From Chloroflexota bacterium (lineage in GTDB: Bacteria; Chloroflexota; Anaerolineae; UBA4142): a stretch of 43,456 nucleotides of DNA. Location of the stretch: NCBI GenBank assembly GCA_016223105.1, contig JACRPR010000073.1:1-43456 (forward strand). The letters are read 5' to 3'. Shown here one piece after another: positions 17,383 to 23,990 of this stretch (position 1 is the first letter of the stretch; each line of letters starts with the position of its first letter). The notes beneath the pieces are model-generated. The model saw nothing but the letters and a program-made list of their open reading frames with translations. It was not told the origin of the DNA and did not search any database. The translations under genes were made by a program, and so were the position numbers.

Positions 17383-18978
17383 TTATCCCGCGATAAATTG
17401 CGCGATCACATCCGGCGTCGCGGTGTCGAAACCAACCACATCCAACATTCTGACATCGTTCGGGTCGGCGATGCTGAATTGGTTCGCGACCATTCCGACG
17501 ACGATGAGTTTTGCCGGAAGGTTCATTCGTTTGCGATAGTCCGCCAACGCGCGCGCGGGATGCACATCACCTGCCCAGGTTTCGCTATCGGTGTAAACGA
17601 TGAACGCATCCACCGCGACCTGGTGCTGGCTTGCCCACCGCATCGGTTGAGCGCAATCGGTCGCGCCAAAATCCAAATTCGTGATCGCCTTGACCACATC
17701 ATCGAGACGTTGGCGCGGCGAGATGTTGAGTTGCATCAACTCGTTCGTGAACGCGAGAAAGATCGGCGCGTGTTCGACCGCCGCGGTGATCAGCGACATC
17801 GCCGCCGAGCCAACGCGCGGCGACAATCCCGGCACACCGGCGATCAATCCCCACGCCATTGACGCGGTCACATCGAGCGCGAGCGCGATCCGTTGGCCGG
17901 TCGGCGTTACGTTGCCGAACGCGAGATAGAACGCATCGTCGAGCGCGTCCACGATTTGCGGAACAACTTGCCATTCGCCACTTCCGCGCGCGCCGTGTCC
18001 TTGCGAGTACGTGATCAGCGCGGCGAGAATTTTGATTGGATGCACGCGCGCGCGCGTGATGCGCTCTTGCTCGCGCAATCGCTTGACGACCGTGCGCGTC
18101 GCATCGCTTCCCGGCGTCAGCAAACCGACCTTGCTCATCGTGCCGAGGTTGCGAATCATCGCTTCGAGCGGCATCTTGACGAGCAACGCATCCCACACCG
18201 CGCGTTCGTTGAGCGCGGTCGTCGGGATCGCTTCGCGCGGCAAGTTGTGATCCGCAATGAGGCGAAGCAGTTCGGATTGCTCGGCAGTTTTCGCGCGTTC
18301 AAAAGCCCAGATCAAACGCAGTGCTTGATCGGGATGCGGCTCTGCGCCGACGCTCTCCCAGCCGCGCGTCATCCAGTAAAAAATCGCGCGATGTTGGTCG
18401 GATGCCGGCTTCGGATGCGCGAGCCGCAACGCGTCGCGATGCGCCCAGCCATCGCGTTGTTGGTACTTGATCGCTTGATACGCGAGATCGTGCGCGTCGC
18501 GCGTGTTGTACCACTGCGCGATTGCCGAACGCAAACCGCGCCCCCAGCCGCGCATCGCTTGAACGTACTCGATCCAGTGAAACAAGTGTGTGCCGATGCG
18601 CGCGACTTGAGGCAACACCTCGAGCGCGCATTTGCGCGTCGGCGCATCGCCCTGCCCCGCGCACATCGCGAGCGCGAACAGCGCCGGATCGTTTTTCGGC
18701 GCGCGCCCGGCTTCACTGATTTCGACGATGCGCTTGACGACGCGCGCGCCATCCAATTGAATCGCGCGCGCGACGGCTTGCGCGTTGTCAATGGTCAAAG
18801 TGCGTTCGAGCACATAGTACGATCCGCCCTCGGAACCGAGCATCAAGAATCGATCGAGGCGCGTCCATTCATCCACGCGCCAAACGAATCCGCCCGCGTT
18901 GTTCCGAACCTGGTTCGCGTTCGGAATCGGTTGCATTTGCGGCGGCTTGCGTAAATTGAAATACTGGGTGAACTTCAT
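17383..18978 (-). CDS. rsr: Ro60/TROVE-domain protein (bacterial Rsr)
   Basis: A 531-residue Ro60 orthologue. It has an N-terminal TROVE HEAT-repeat ring (about residues 1-340; note FVWRVDEWTRLDRFLMLGSE near the start) and a C-terminal von Willebrand A domain. The MIDAS is seen as DVTAS at residue 369, a conserved Thr in FGATDCAQPM and the Asp in YTDSETW near 460. Ro60 proteins form a ring that binds the ends of misfolded RNAs inside and Y RNAs outside. In bacteria Rsr works with PNPase and noncoding Y RNAs in RNA decay and stress. The ATG follows AGGAAGG. Directly upstream are a 128-nt tRNA-like RNA and a stem-loop, on the same strand. The longer in-frame start lies inside a palindromic repeat and is rejected. 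Confidence 0.88.
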   Translation of the reverse strand: MKFTQYFNLRKPPQMQPIPNANQVRNNAGGFVWRVDEWTRLDRFLMLGSEGGSYYVLERTLTIDNAQAVARAIQLDGARVVKRIVEISEAGRAPKNDPALFALAMCAGQGDAPTRKCALEVLPQVARIGTHLFHWIEYVQAMRGWGRGLRSAIAQWYNTRDAHDLAYQAIKYQQRDGWAHRDALRLAHPKPASDQHRAIFYWMTRGWESVGAEPHPDQALRLIWAFERAKTAEQSELLRLIADHNLPREAIPTTALNERAVWDALLVKMPLEAMIRNLGTMSKVGLLTPGSDATRTVVKRLREQERITRARVHPIKILAALITYSQGHGARGSGEWQVVPQIVDALDDAFYLAFGNVTPTGQRIALALDVTASMAWGLIAGVPGLSPRVGSAAMSLITAAVEHAPIFLAFTNELMQLNISPRQRLDDVVKAITNLDFGATDCAQPMRWASQHQVAVDAFIVYTDSETWAGDVHPARALADYRKRMNLPAKLIVVGMVANQFSIADPNDVRMLDVVGFDTATPDVIAQFIAG

Positions 18979-18997
18979 CGCGCACCTTCCTCGTGGT

Positions 18998-19055
18998 GTA
19001 AGGGCGAAGCATTTTTTTCCGACGCAGTTCGTCGGAAAAAAATGCTTCGCCCCTA
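18998..19055. repeat. Perfect palindrome family D, between rsr and the tRNA-like RNA
   Basis: Perfect 22-bp arms (GGGCGAAGCATTTTTTTCCG at the left, complement at the right) surround a 7-nt loop. A weaker relative lies near 43050. Confidence 0.85.
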
Positions 19056-19070
19056 CCGCCACAAATCAGT

Positions 19071-19198
19071 GCCAGAGGGCAGGACTCGAACCTGCGACCT
19101 TCCCATTCCCATTGGTAACCGTTTCCAGCGACCCGCGCTCGCGCGCGGATGAAAGTTAGTCACGGCATTGACGCTCTCCCAACTGAGCTACCTCTGGC
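19071..19198 (-). ncRNA. 128-nt tRNA-like RNA with an extra hairpin; candidate Y-RNA-type partner of Rsr
   Basis: Visible parts, 5' to 3' on the minus strand: an 8-bp acceptor-like stem GCCAGAGG/CCTCTGGC (198-191 with 71-78), U8-A9, D-arm GCTC-AGTTGGGA-GAGC, G26, and an extra 54 nt (118-171) forming its own hairpin. Then come a weak anticodon-like arm (TACCA-ATGGGAA-TGGGA, anticodon GGG), the variable AGGTC and T-arm GCAGG-TTCGAGT-CCTGC. No CCA is encoded and the discriminator would be C. It could be an unusual or decaying tRNA-Pro, but its place just upstream of a Ro60 gene suggests a tRNA-mimicking Y RNA. Bacterial YrlA RNAs are known tRNA mimics; the domain order here is that of a normal tRNA. 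Confidence 0.6.
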
Positions 19199-19202
19199 AT
19201 TG

Positions 19203-19269
19203 TGTAGCGGATGAGTTTGTGCGCGTGGGATCAGGGTATAAGATAACCCACGCGCGCCGACCCGCTACA
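19203..19269 (-). ncRNA. Compact stem-internal loop-stem RNA candidate
   Basis: A perfect 8-bp outer stem (TGTAGCGG at 203-210, CCGCTACA at 262-269) and a perfect 9-bp inner stem (GCGCGTGGG at 221-229, CCCACGCGC at 247-255) are separated by an asymmetric 10/6-nt internal loop and closed by a 17-nt loop. It lies between tRNA-Asn and the tRNA-like RNA, on the same transcript. The shape resembles a small Y RNA, but I cannot identify a Ro-binding consensus. A processing element is also possible. Confidence 0.4.
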
Positions 19270-19275
19270 GCATCA

Positions 19276-19348
19276 CTGCTCCCCGGGGAGTCGAACCCCG
19301 ATGTTCCGCATTAACAGTGCGGCGCTTTACCAATTAAGCTAGAGAGCA
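19276..19348 (-). tRNA. tRNA-Asn (GTT)
   Basis: A complete cloverleaf: acceptor TGCTCTC/GGGAGCA, TA, D-arm GCTT-AATTGGTA-AAGC, anticodon arm CCGCA-CTGTTAA-TGCGG with anticodon GTT, and T-arm CGGGG-TTCGACT-CCCCG. CCA is not encoded. Confidence 0.93.
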
Positions 19349-19353
19349 ATTCA

Positions 19354-19424
19354 ATCCGGGACGAGGGTTCGAACCTCGCTTTCAGCGTTCAAAGCGCCGC
19401 GTCCTACCGCTAGACGATCCCGGA
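19354..19424 (-). tRNA. tRNA-Gln (TTG)
   Basis: A complete cloverleaf: acceptor TCCGGGA/TCCCGGA, anticodon arm CGGCG-CTTTGAA-CGCTG with anticodon TTG, and T-arm CGAGG-TTCGAAC-CCTCG. It lies 5 nt upstream of tRNA-Asn and directly after two terminator-like hairpins. Confidence 0.92.
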
Positions 19425-19425
19425 A

Positions 19426-19648
19426 TGAAAAACGCAAAGGTGTTGTGCCCTTTGCGTTCGCGAAATAAAAAACGCAAAGGACGATGTGCCTTTGCGTTGC
19501 AAGTCGAATGGCTCGATTGATTTTAGATCAAGCCGGTTCCTCTCAACGCAAAGCAATCGCAAGTCACCTGTTGATTGGACAGGGCGGCGATCAGTTTTAC
19601 GCAACTAGTGAGATACCTGGGTGAAATAAAATCTCTCAGTTTCATAGC
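19426..19648 (-). ncRNA. Structured leader or small RNA with alternating terminator/antiterminator segments
   Basis: Transcription should start near 19648 from a strong promoter. About 180 nt later two tandem terminator-like hairpins occur (arms AACGCAAAGG/CCTTTGCGTT at 498-489 with 480-471, and 458-449 with 440-431), each followed by T runs on the minus strand. A further copy of the descending arm, CTTTGCGTTG, lies earlier in the RNA (553-544) and can pair with the first ascending arm, an antiterminator arrangement. Other hairpins are CCTGT...ACAGG and GGCT...AGCC. It could be a free RNA of about 180 nt or an attenuator for the tRNA/rsr transcript. I match it to no known riboswitch class. 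Confidence 0.55.
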
Positions 19649-19654
19649 GGCGGT

Positions 19655-19683
19655 ATTCTATGCCGAATGAATGATCTTGTCAA
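19655..19683 (-). promoter_or_regulatory. Strong promoter for the leader/tRNA unit
   Basis: On the minus strand a consensus TTGACA (678-683), a 17-bp spacer and TAGAAT (655-660). Confidence 0.75.
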
Positions 19684-19700
19684 ATCGCGCGACCTGGGAT

Positions 19701-19835
19701 GGTATGCGTCAAAGATTTGCATTGTCCGTCATCGCCTTGATGAATCGAGTTTGGTAATCGGTTTTAACCGATTTTTACCTGGCTGAGACGCCGATTTCCA
19801 ATCGGCGGCGTTCGTGCAAAATCTTGACGCACACC
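19701..19835. mobile_element. MITE family C, 135-bp copy with 11-bp target duplication
   Basis: The terminal inverted repeats agree at most of 21 positions (left begins GGTATGCGTCAAAGATTTGC). The element is flanked by the direct repeat CGACCTGGGAT at 690-700 and 836-846. It carries no gene and is inverted relative to the copy at 39137. Confidence 0.85.
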
Positions 19836-19886
19836 CGACCTGGGATCGAAATTCTAATCCTGGTTTTGTAACCCCTGTTGGGATCT

Positions 19887-19915
19887 TTGTTGGCGCAATC
19901 GAATCGTGGTAAAAT
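19887..19915 (+). promoter_or_regulatory. Promoter of the 154-residue unknown gene
   Basis: TTGTTG at 19887-19892, a 17-bp spacer and TAAAAT at 19910-19915. Confidence 0.65.
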
Positions 19916-19936
19916 GCAAATCAGCAAGGAATGCTG

Positions 19937-20401
19937 ATGAAGACGGTAAAAATTTTTCACTACCTGGATGATCTGGATTGCTTTGTCATCACCGACGAAT
20001 ATCGCGCGCTTGCCGATCGCCTCGGATTGTCGGAGTGGCATCCCGCCGTTTGGATCGGGCGACTGTTCATCCTCGATAACGATTACGGCGAGCATTGGTT
20101 CGACAATTGGGATTTACGCGATCAACTGCAAGCGCAAGCGGAACAACGCGGGATCGCGTATGAAGATTTGATGGTGATCAATCCGGATCGTTTTCAGAAT
20201 GGCAAAGACGGTCCTTGCCACACGCCGGAATTTCGCAAACGCTTTTGGACGGATGTGCTGAAATCGCTCGAGTTGAGTTACGATTTGTTGTTCGCAGAAG
20301 CGCGCGCGGCAAACGAACAAATCCGCGCGATCATTCCCGATGAGTACATCGCGGATTTGGACGATCGCATCGCACAAGTTCAAAAAGATATTGGCGATTG
20401 A
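19937..20401 (+). CDS. Unknown soluble protein
   Basis: A 154-residue acidic, helical protein with many aromatic residues (FHYLDDLDCFVITDEYRAL near the start, then WFDNWDLRDQLQAQAEQRG, and DEYIADLDDRIAQVQKD at the end). I recognise no family. The second ATG (19937) is chosen because AAGGA lies six bases before it; the first ATG overlaps that site. It has its own promoter and terminator, so it is monocistronic. The promoter matches that of a toxin-antitoxin pair at 13993, which may hint at a related regulatory setting but not at function. Confidence 0.65.
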   Translation: MKTVKIFHYLDDLDCFVITDEYRALADRLGLSEWHPAVWIGRLFILDNDYGEHWFDNWDLRDQLQAQAEQRGIAYEDLMVINPDRFQNGKDGPCHTPEFRKRFWTDVLKSLELSYDLLFAEARAANEQIRAIIPDEYIADLDDRIAQVQKDIGD

Positions 20402-20407
20402 ATGAAG

Positions 20408-20450
20408 AGACCCTTCGGATCGCTTTCAGCGAAAACCCGAAGGGTCTTTA
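20408..20450 (+). terminator. Terminator of the 154-residue gene
   Basis: An 11-bp stem, AGACCCTTCGG (408-418) with CCGAAGGGTCT (437-447), then TTT. Confidence 0.75.
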
Positions 20451-20453
20451 TGT

Positions 20454-20720
20454 TTAACGCGTCTGCCATTCACTAAACCTTTTCCAATCCAAATCCATAT
20501 CGTACTCATCGCGTGTTCCCTTGCCCGCCGCGCCAAACAATTGATCGGTTATGCTCGCTGTCGTTTTCGGTTTGGGTAAATTCAAATCGCGTCGCATCGT
20601 TTGTAATTCGCGCATCATCGCGTCAATACGCGCAATCGCTTGCCGCGCCGTCCAGGTCGCGCGCGGTTTGCGCGCAACGCGGCGCGGCGCGCGTTTGGGT
20701 TGTTTGCGTGTTAGAGTCAT
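20454..20720 (-). CDS. Orphan VapB-like antitoxin
   Basis: An 88-residue basic protein (RKQPKRAPRRVARKP near the start). The tail LFGAAGKGTRDEYDMDLDWKR has the look of VapB-type antitoxins, where the acidic C-terminus binds the PIN toxin. The ATG at 20720 follows GGAGGG with 6-nt spacing. No intact toxin follows: the next gene downstream is convergent. It may be an orphan antitoxin or a partner acting in trans. The family is inferred from pattern only. Confidence 0.55.
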   Translation of the reverse strand: MTLTRKQPKRAPRRVARKPRATWTARQAIARIDAMMRELQTMRRDLNLPKPKTTASITDQLFGAAGKGTRDEYDMDLDWKRFSEWQTR

Positions 20721-20743
20721 TGCATACCCTCCACCATCAAAAC

Positions 20744-20944
20744 TCAAGCCCGGTTGCCATCGCTACGATTCTCCACGCGTTGTCTCAACTGCGTCGCGAA
20801 ATCCGCTGAAACTACAATGTCATCGCGCTTCGCCCATATTCCAAACGCGGGATGCGCGATTTTGCGGCGCACATGCGGTTCGCGGGTGACGCACCGGATT
20901 GTTCGTTTCAGTTGTCGTCGGATCAGAGTCAAAGCAATCTCCAA
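20744..20944 (-). pseudogene. Possible VapB antitoxin remnant
   Basis: A 66-codon stretch without a good start codon or ribosome site (TTG only) contains HPAFGIWAKRDDI, similar to the C-terminal GMWADR-type segment of some VapB antitoxins. The beginning resembles the next gene (TL-R-Q-KR). It lies 10 nt after the PIN gene. It may be decayed or non-coding. Confidence 0.35.
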
Positions 20945-20954
20945 AAATCATTTT

Positions 20955-21413
20955 CTAAATTCGCGCGAGGTACTCAGCAGGGGTAAGGATCGTCAACGTA
21001 CTTTTAGTTTTGAAATGCCGCGCGTTCCAGGTGCCCAAACAGTCTACCCCCGGCGTTCGTTCAACCAAATCCAATACGAGCGCATCCATAAACGCCATTC
21101 GTTGCGCGCGGACTTTGGAAAACGGGCGGTCAAAAATTTCGGCGCGGAAAAACGCGTCGGCGGATTGATTCGCCGTTGACTGGGGCCAAATCACAGTCAG
21201 CTGATACGCGGCGATCAGCCACGCGTCCCATTCGGCAAGTCGCGCGGGCGCAAGATTGAACGACAACTGTCCCAGGATTTCCATCAAATTATAGACGGTG
21301 ATTGCCGGTTCCGCGGACTGCACCCGATTCAAAAAGGCGGTGTTGACGGGCTGACGATTGTCGCGTTGAAACGCAAACGCCAATAGCAACACATCCGTAT
21401 CAATTACGACCAC
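20955..21413 (-). CDS. PIN-domain toxin (VapC-like)
   Basis: A 152-residue PIN domain. The first catalytic acid is in VVIDTDVLLLAF, followed by an acidic residue in LMEILGQ. The later acidic cluster is around AFMDALVLDLVE, and the last conserved segment has TWNARHF (family DxxF). PIN toxins are Mg-dependent endoribonucleases that cut tRNA or rRNA. It starts with GTG and overlaps the upstream antitoxin by 10 nt, so it is translationally coupled. Confidence 0.75.
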   Translation of the reverse strand: MVVIDTDVLLLAFAFQRDNRQPVNTAFLNRVQSAEPAITVYNLMEILGQLSFNLAPARLAEWDAWLIAAYQLTVIWPQSTANQSADAFFRAEIFDRPFSKVRAQRMAFMDALVLDLVERTPGVDCLGTWNARHFKTKSTLTILTPAEYLARI

Positions 21414-21631
21414 GCGCGTCCTCGCATTTGCGCCATCGTCGCGTCTAAGGATTCGTTATCCAAGGTCGCGAGTTCTTTTCGGACGGACGTTGCGAGCCGT
21501 CGTCCGCGTTGAATCGCCGCAAGCGAATGAGGCGGGCGCACTAATTTGACGCGCCACACAACTGATTTGCGCGTCGAATGGCGAAGCGGTGATACCAAAC
21601 GTTGCGTCGCTCTGCGGGTTAAAATTGTCAT
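21404..21631 (-). CDS. Antitoxin-like protein paired with the PIN toxin
   Basis: A 75-residue basic protein starting MTILTRRATQRL, with the acidic helical tail ELATLDNESLDATMAQMR expected to bind the toxin. The start at 21631 lies eight bases after GGAGG; an alternative ATG at 21637 is too close to that site. It directly precedes and overlaps the PIN gene. I assign it by position and charge pattern rather than by a firm family match. Confidence 0.6.
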   Translation of the reverse strand: MTILTRRATQRLVSPLRHSTRKSVVWRVKLVRPPHSLAAIQRGRRLATSVRKELATLDNESLDATMAQMRGRAWS

Positions 21632-21681
21632 TGCCATTTCCTCCACCCGCATTATACCACGCTTTCAACACCCACAACAAA

Positions 21682-21724
21682 ACGGAGCGAAGCATCTCAC
21701 GATGAGACTCTTCGCTCCGCTCAG
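21682..21724. repeat. Hairpin/terminator at the end of the GltD-fusion operon
   Basis: GGAGCGAAG and CTTCGCTCC form a 9-bp stem with an inner ATCTCA/TGAGA pairing. It is related in sequence to the repeat at 37024. Confidence 0.6.
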
Positions 21725-23973
21725 TATTTGTGGCGCGGGCGGCTCGCCCGCAATTGCGCGGCGGGCGAGCCACGATGCTCAAAGCGCGAGATCGCATTTT
21801 GTCCGCAGATGAAAACACAGATGTTGCAATCGCGGCACGTTCCGCACGAGATACAACGGTCGCCTTCTTTGAGCGGATCGGTCGGGCACATACTGACGCG
21901 CGGCGTAAAGTAAATCAGTTTGAGCCGGTCTTGCGGAATTTGTTTTTTGCGTTCGAGCGCGAACTTTTCGCCCATCACTTGCGCGTGCAAAGCGAGCGCG
22001 GCGACGCGCCCCATTCCGATCGCTTGCGTCAGCAAACCTGGTTTCACCACATCGCCGACCGCGAACACTTTCGGATCGCGCGTGCGTCCGTACTCGTCCG
22101 CGGCGATCCAATTATTTTTCACGCGATCATAATTTTCCGGCAACCAACTCACATCCGGCACTTCGCCGACCGCGACGACGACAACATCCGCGTTGAGCGG
22201 CTCGCCCTCTTTGAAAAAGAGTTGACCATCATTGTATTCCGCGACCGAGAGGGGCCACTTGACTTGCGTGCCAAGTTCCATCGCTTCTTTGCGTTCGCGC
22301 GACGAGCTTGCCGGTTGTTGAATGTCCACCGCGATCACGCTTGCCGCGCCGTTGCGCCATGCGGTCGTGCACGCATCCATCCCGACATCGCCCGCGCCAA
22401 CGACGACAACCGATTTACCCGCGACGCTCACAATCGGATTGCCCGCGTTTGAACTCGTGAGAAATTCGAGCGCGGAGTACGTGCGATCGCTTCCTGGGAA
22501 TGGAAGTTTGCGCGGCGCGTGCGCGCCGGTCGCGATGATCACGCCGTCGTACAGATCGCGAATCTCTTCGAAATAATCGCGCGTGATGTCCGCGCCGAGT
22601 TGCACCTGGACGCCGAGCGCGAGGATGCGTTTGATTTCAGTTTGCACGATTTCTTTTTCTAAACGATTGTGCGGAATTGCTTGCATCATTTTTCCGCCAA
22701 GCACAACATCTTTTTCGAAAATCGTAACCGTGTGACCTTTGAGCGCGAGTTGCCACGCCGCCGATAATCCGCCGACGCCGGAGCCGATCACCGCGAAACG
22801 TTTGCCGGTGTGCGGATCCGCGACCGGCGCGGGCAAGTCCATCGAATACTTGCCGAGCGGACCGGCGAGCACCGCGAAATCAATCGTCTGCCGCGTGCAC
22901 GATGCCATGCAGGGGTTCGGACACGCCGCGCCGCACACCGATCCGGGGAATGGATTATATTTCAAAACCAGGTCGAGCGATTCGCGAATTTTGCCCTTGC
23001 GTAAAAGATTGATCCGATCCTGGGTCGGGATGTCGCTGGGGCACGCGTACTCGCACGGCGCGGCGAACACCGCATTGTTCCACACCGGCGAATACGCGCG
23101 ATGATCGCCCATCGCGACGAGCGGCACAACTTCGCCCGCGTCTTGCACGACATCGCCGAACAATCCGCCTTGAATCCACCGATTCGCGCGAAACTCGCCG
23201 AGCGATTTGCGTTTCTTGCCGCGTTGCAATTCTTCGTAACTCTTCGCGATAATTTTGCGCCACTCGGGATGAATCAGCATCGGGTCGAGCAAATCGGGGC
23301 GACCAACCGCGTCGAGAAATTTCGGCATCCCATCGCACAAAAATTTCCAATCCTCTTCGTCGAGCGTCTCGATCAGTTTGACGTTGCTCGGCAGTTTGCT
23401 GATCGCGCCGCGCACGTAGACCGTGCCGCCGACCATCCCGATGCACGCGCGTTCGCCGATCACCGAATCGAAATCATCGGAATCGAAACCGCACACGACC
23501 GCGATGCCGCCGCCCATAAATTCAAATGGAAACGAGCCGGTATTTTTCAGAATCCACAATTCCGGGGGATTGTATGCCGGGTCGTGTTTCATCAACGAGC
23601 CGGTGCGCGTGCCCGCGCGACCGCCGACGTAAATCACGCCGTCCGCCGCGCAATGTCCGGTCGTGTCGCCGCCGTCGCCTTTGATCGTGATCGTCGCACC
23701 CGCGTTCAACCAACCAACGTCCGCCGGCGCGGGTCCTTCGACGACGATTTCTGTTCCCGACATTCCCATCGAGCCAACGCGCTGACCTGGGTTTCGCACG
23801 ATGAACTTGAGCGCGCGCCCATCGTCATCCCACAGCGGTCCGCCAATATCGTGTTGCCCGGACGCGTCGATCTCAAATTCGGTTTCGCCCGCGTTCATTC
23901 CCGCGTAAATTTCCTGAAGCAAAACCTGGGTTGATTTTCTTTTATTGTTACCGTATGTTGATAGATGTTTCAT
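21721..23973 (-). CDS. GXGXG domain fused to a GltD-like NAD(P)H:ferredoxin-type oxidoreductase
   Basis: A 750-residue protein. Residues 1 to about 200 form the GXGXG beta-helix of glutamate synthase domain 3 (VIYVGGRAGTRTG, GMVGGTVYVRG). Then comes a GltD-type region with N-terminal Fe-S cysteines (CEYACPSDIP, CGAACPNPCMASC), an FAD Rossmann motif GSGVGG near residue 400, a second dinucleotide site GAGDVG near 525, and a C-terminal ferredoxin-like cluster (CISCGTCRDCNICVFIC). It should pass electrons from NAD(P)H or ferredoxin to the FMN subunit encoded upstream. The last ~18 residues and the stop come from repeat family B, so the native C-terminus may be lost. The ATG follows AAGAGG. It is separated from the rest of the operon by the four-helix-bundle insertion. 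Confidence 0.85.
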   Translation of the reverse strand: MKHLSTYGNNKRKSTQVLLQEIYAGMNAGETEFEIDASGQHDIGGPLWDDDGRALKFIVRNPGQRVGSMGMSGTEIVVEGPAPADVGWLNAGATITIKGDGGDTTGHCAADGVIYVGGRAGTRTGSLMKHDPAYNPPELWILKNTGSFPFEFMGGGIAVVCGFDSDDFDSVIGERACIGMVGGTVYVRGAISKLPSNVKLIETLDEEDWKFLCDGMPKFLDAVGRPDLLDPMLIHPEWRKIIAKSYEELQRGKKRKSLGEFRANRWIQGGLFGDVVQDAGEVVPLVAMGDHRAYSPVWNNAVFAAPCEYACPSDIPTQDRINLLRKGKIRESLDLVLKYNPFPGSVCGAACPNPCMASCTRQTIDFAVLAGPLGKYSMDLPAPVADPHTGKRFAVIGSGVGGLSAAWQLALKGHTVTIFEKDVVLGGKMMQAIPHNRLEKEIVQTEIKRILALGVQVQLGADITRDYFEEIRDLYDGVIIATGAHAPRKLPFPGSDRTYSALEFLTSSNAGNPIVSVAGKSVVVVGAGDVGMDACTTAWRNGAASVIAVDIQQPASSSRERKEAMELGTQVKWPLSVAEYNDGQLFFKEGEPLNADVVVVAVGEVPDVSWLPENYDRVKNNWIAADEYGRTRDPKVFAVGDVVKPGLLTQAIGMGRVAALALHAQVMGEKFALERKKQIPQDRLKLIYFTPRVSMCPTDPLKEGDRCISCGTCRDCNICVFICGQNAISRFEHRGSPAAQLRASRPRHKY
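21729..21772. repeat. Palindromic repeat family B, copy 3 (supplies a C-terminus)
   Basis: GCGCGGGCGGCTCGCCCGC and a truncated partner. The reading frame of the GltD fusion runs into it and ends there. Confidence 0.8.
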
Positions 23974-23990
23974 GAAAACCTCTTGAGAAT

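Noticed and set aside
19118-19171. Group I or archaeal-type intron in a tRNA
   Set aside because: At 54 nt it is far too short for a group I intron and sits between positions 26 and 27 instead of the anticodon loop; no bulge-helix-bulge motif is clear.
19426-19648. SRP RNA, RNase P RNA, tmRNA or a known riboswitch
   Set aside because: None of their hallmark motifs (for example GGAAGCAGC-type SRP loop, RNase P core, tmRNA alanine acceptor end) is present; the size alone would fit 6S RNA, but the 5' and 3' ends do not pair as needed.
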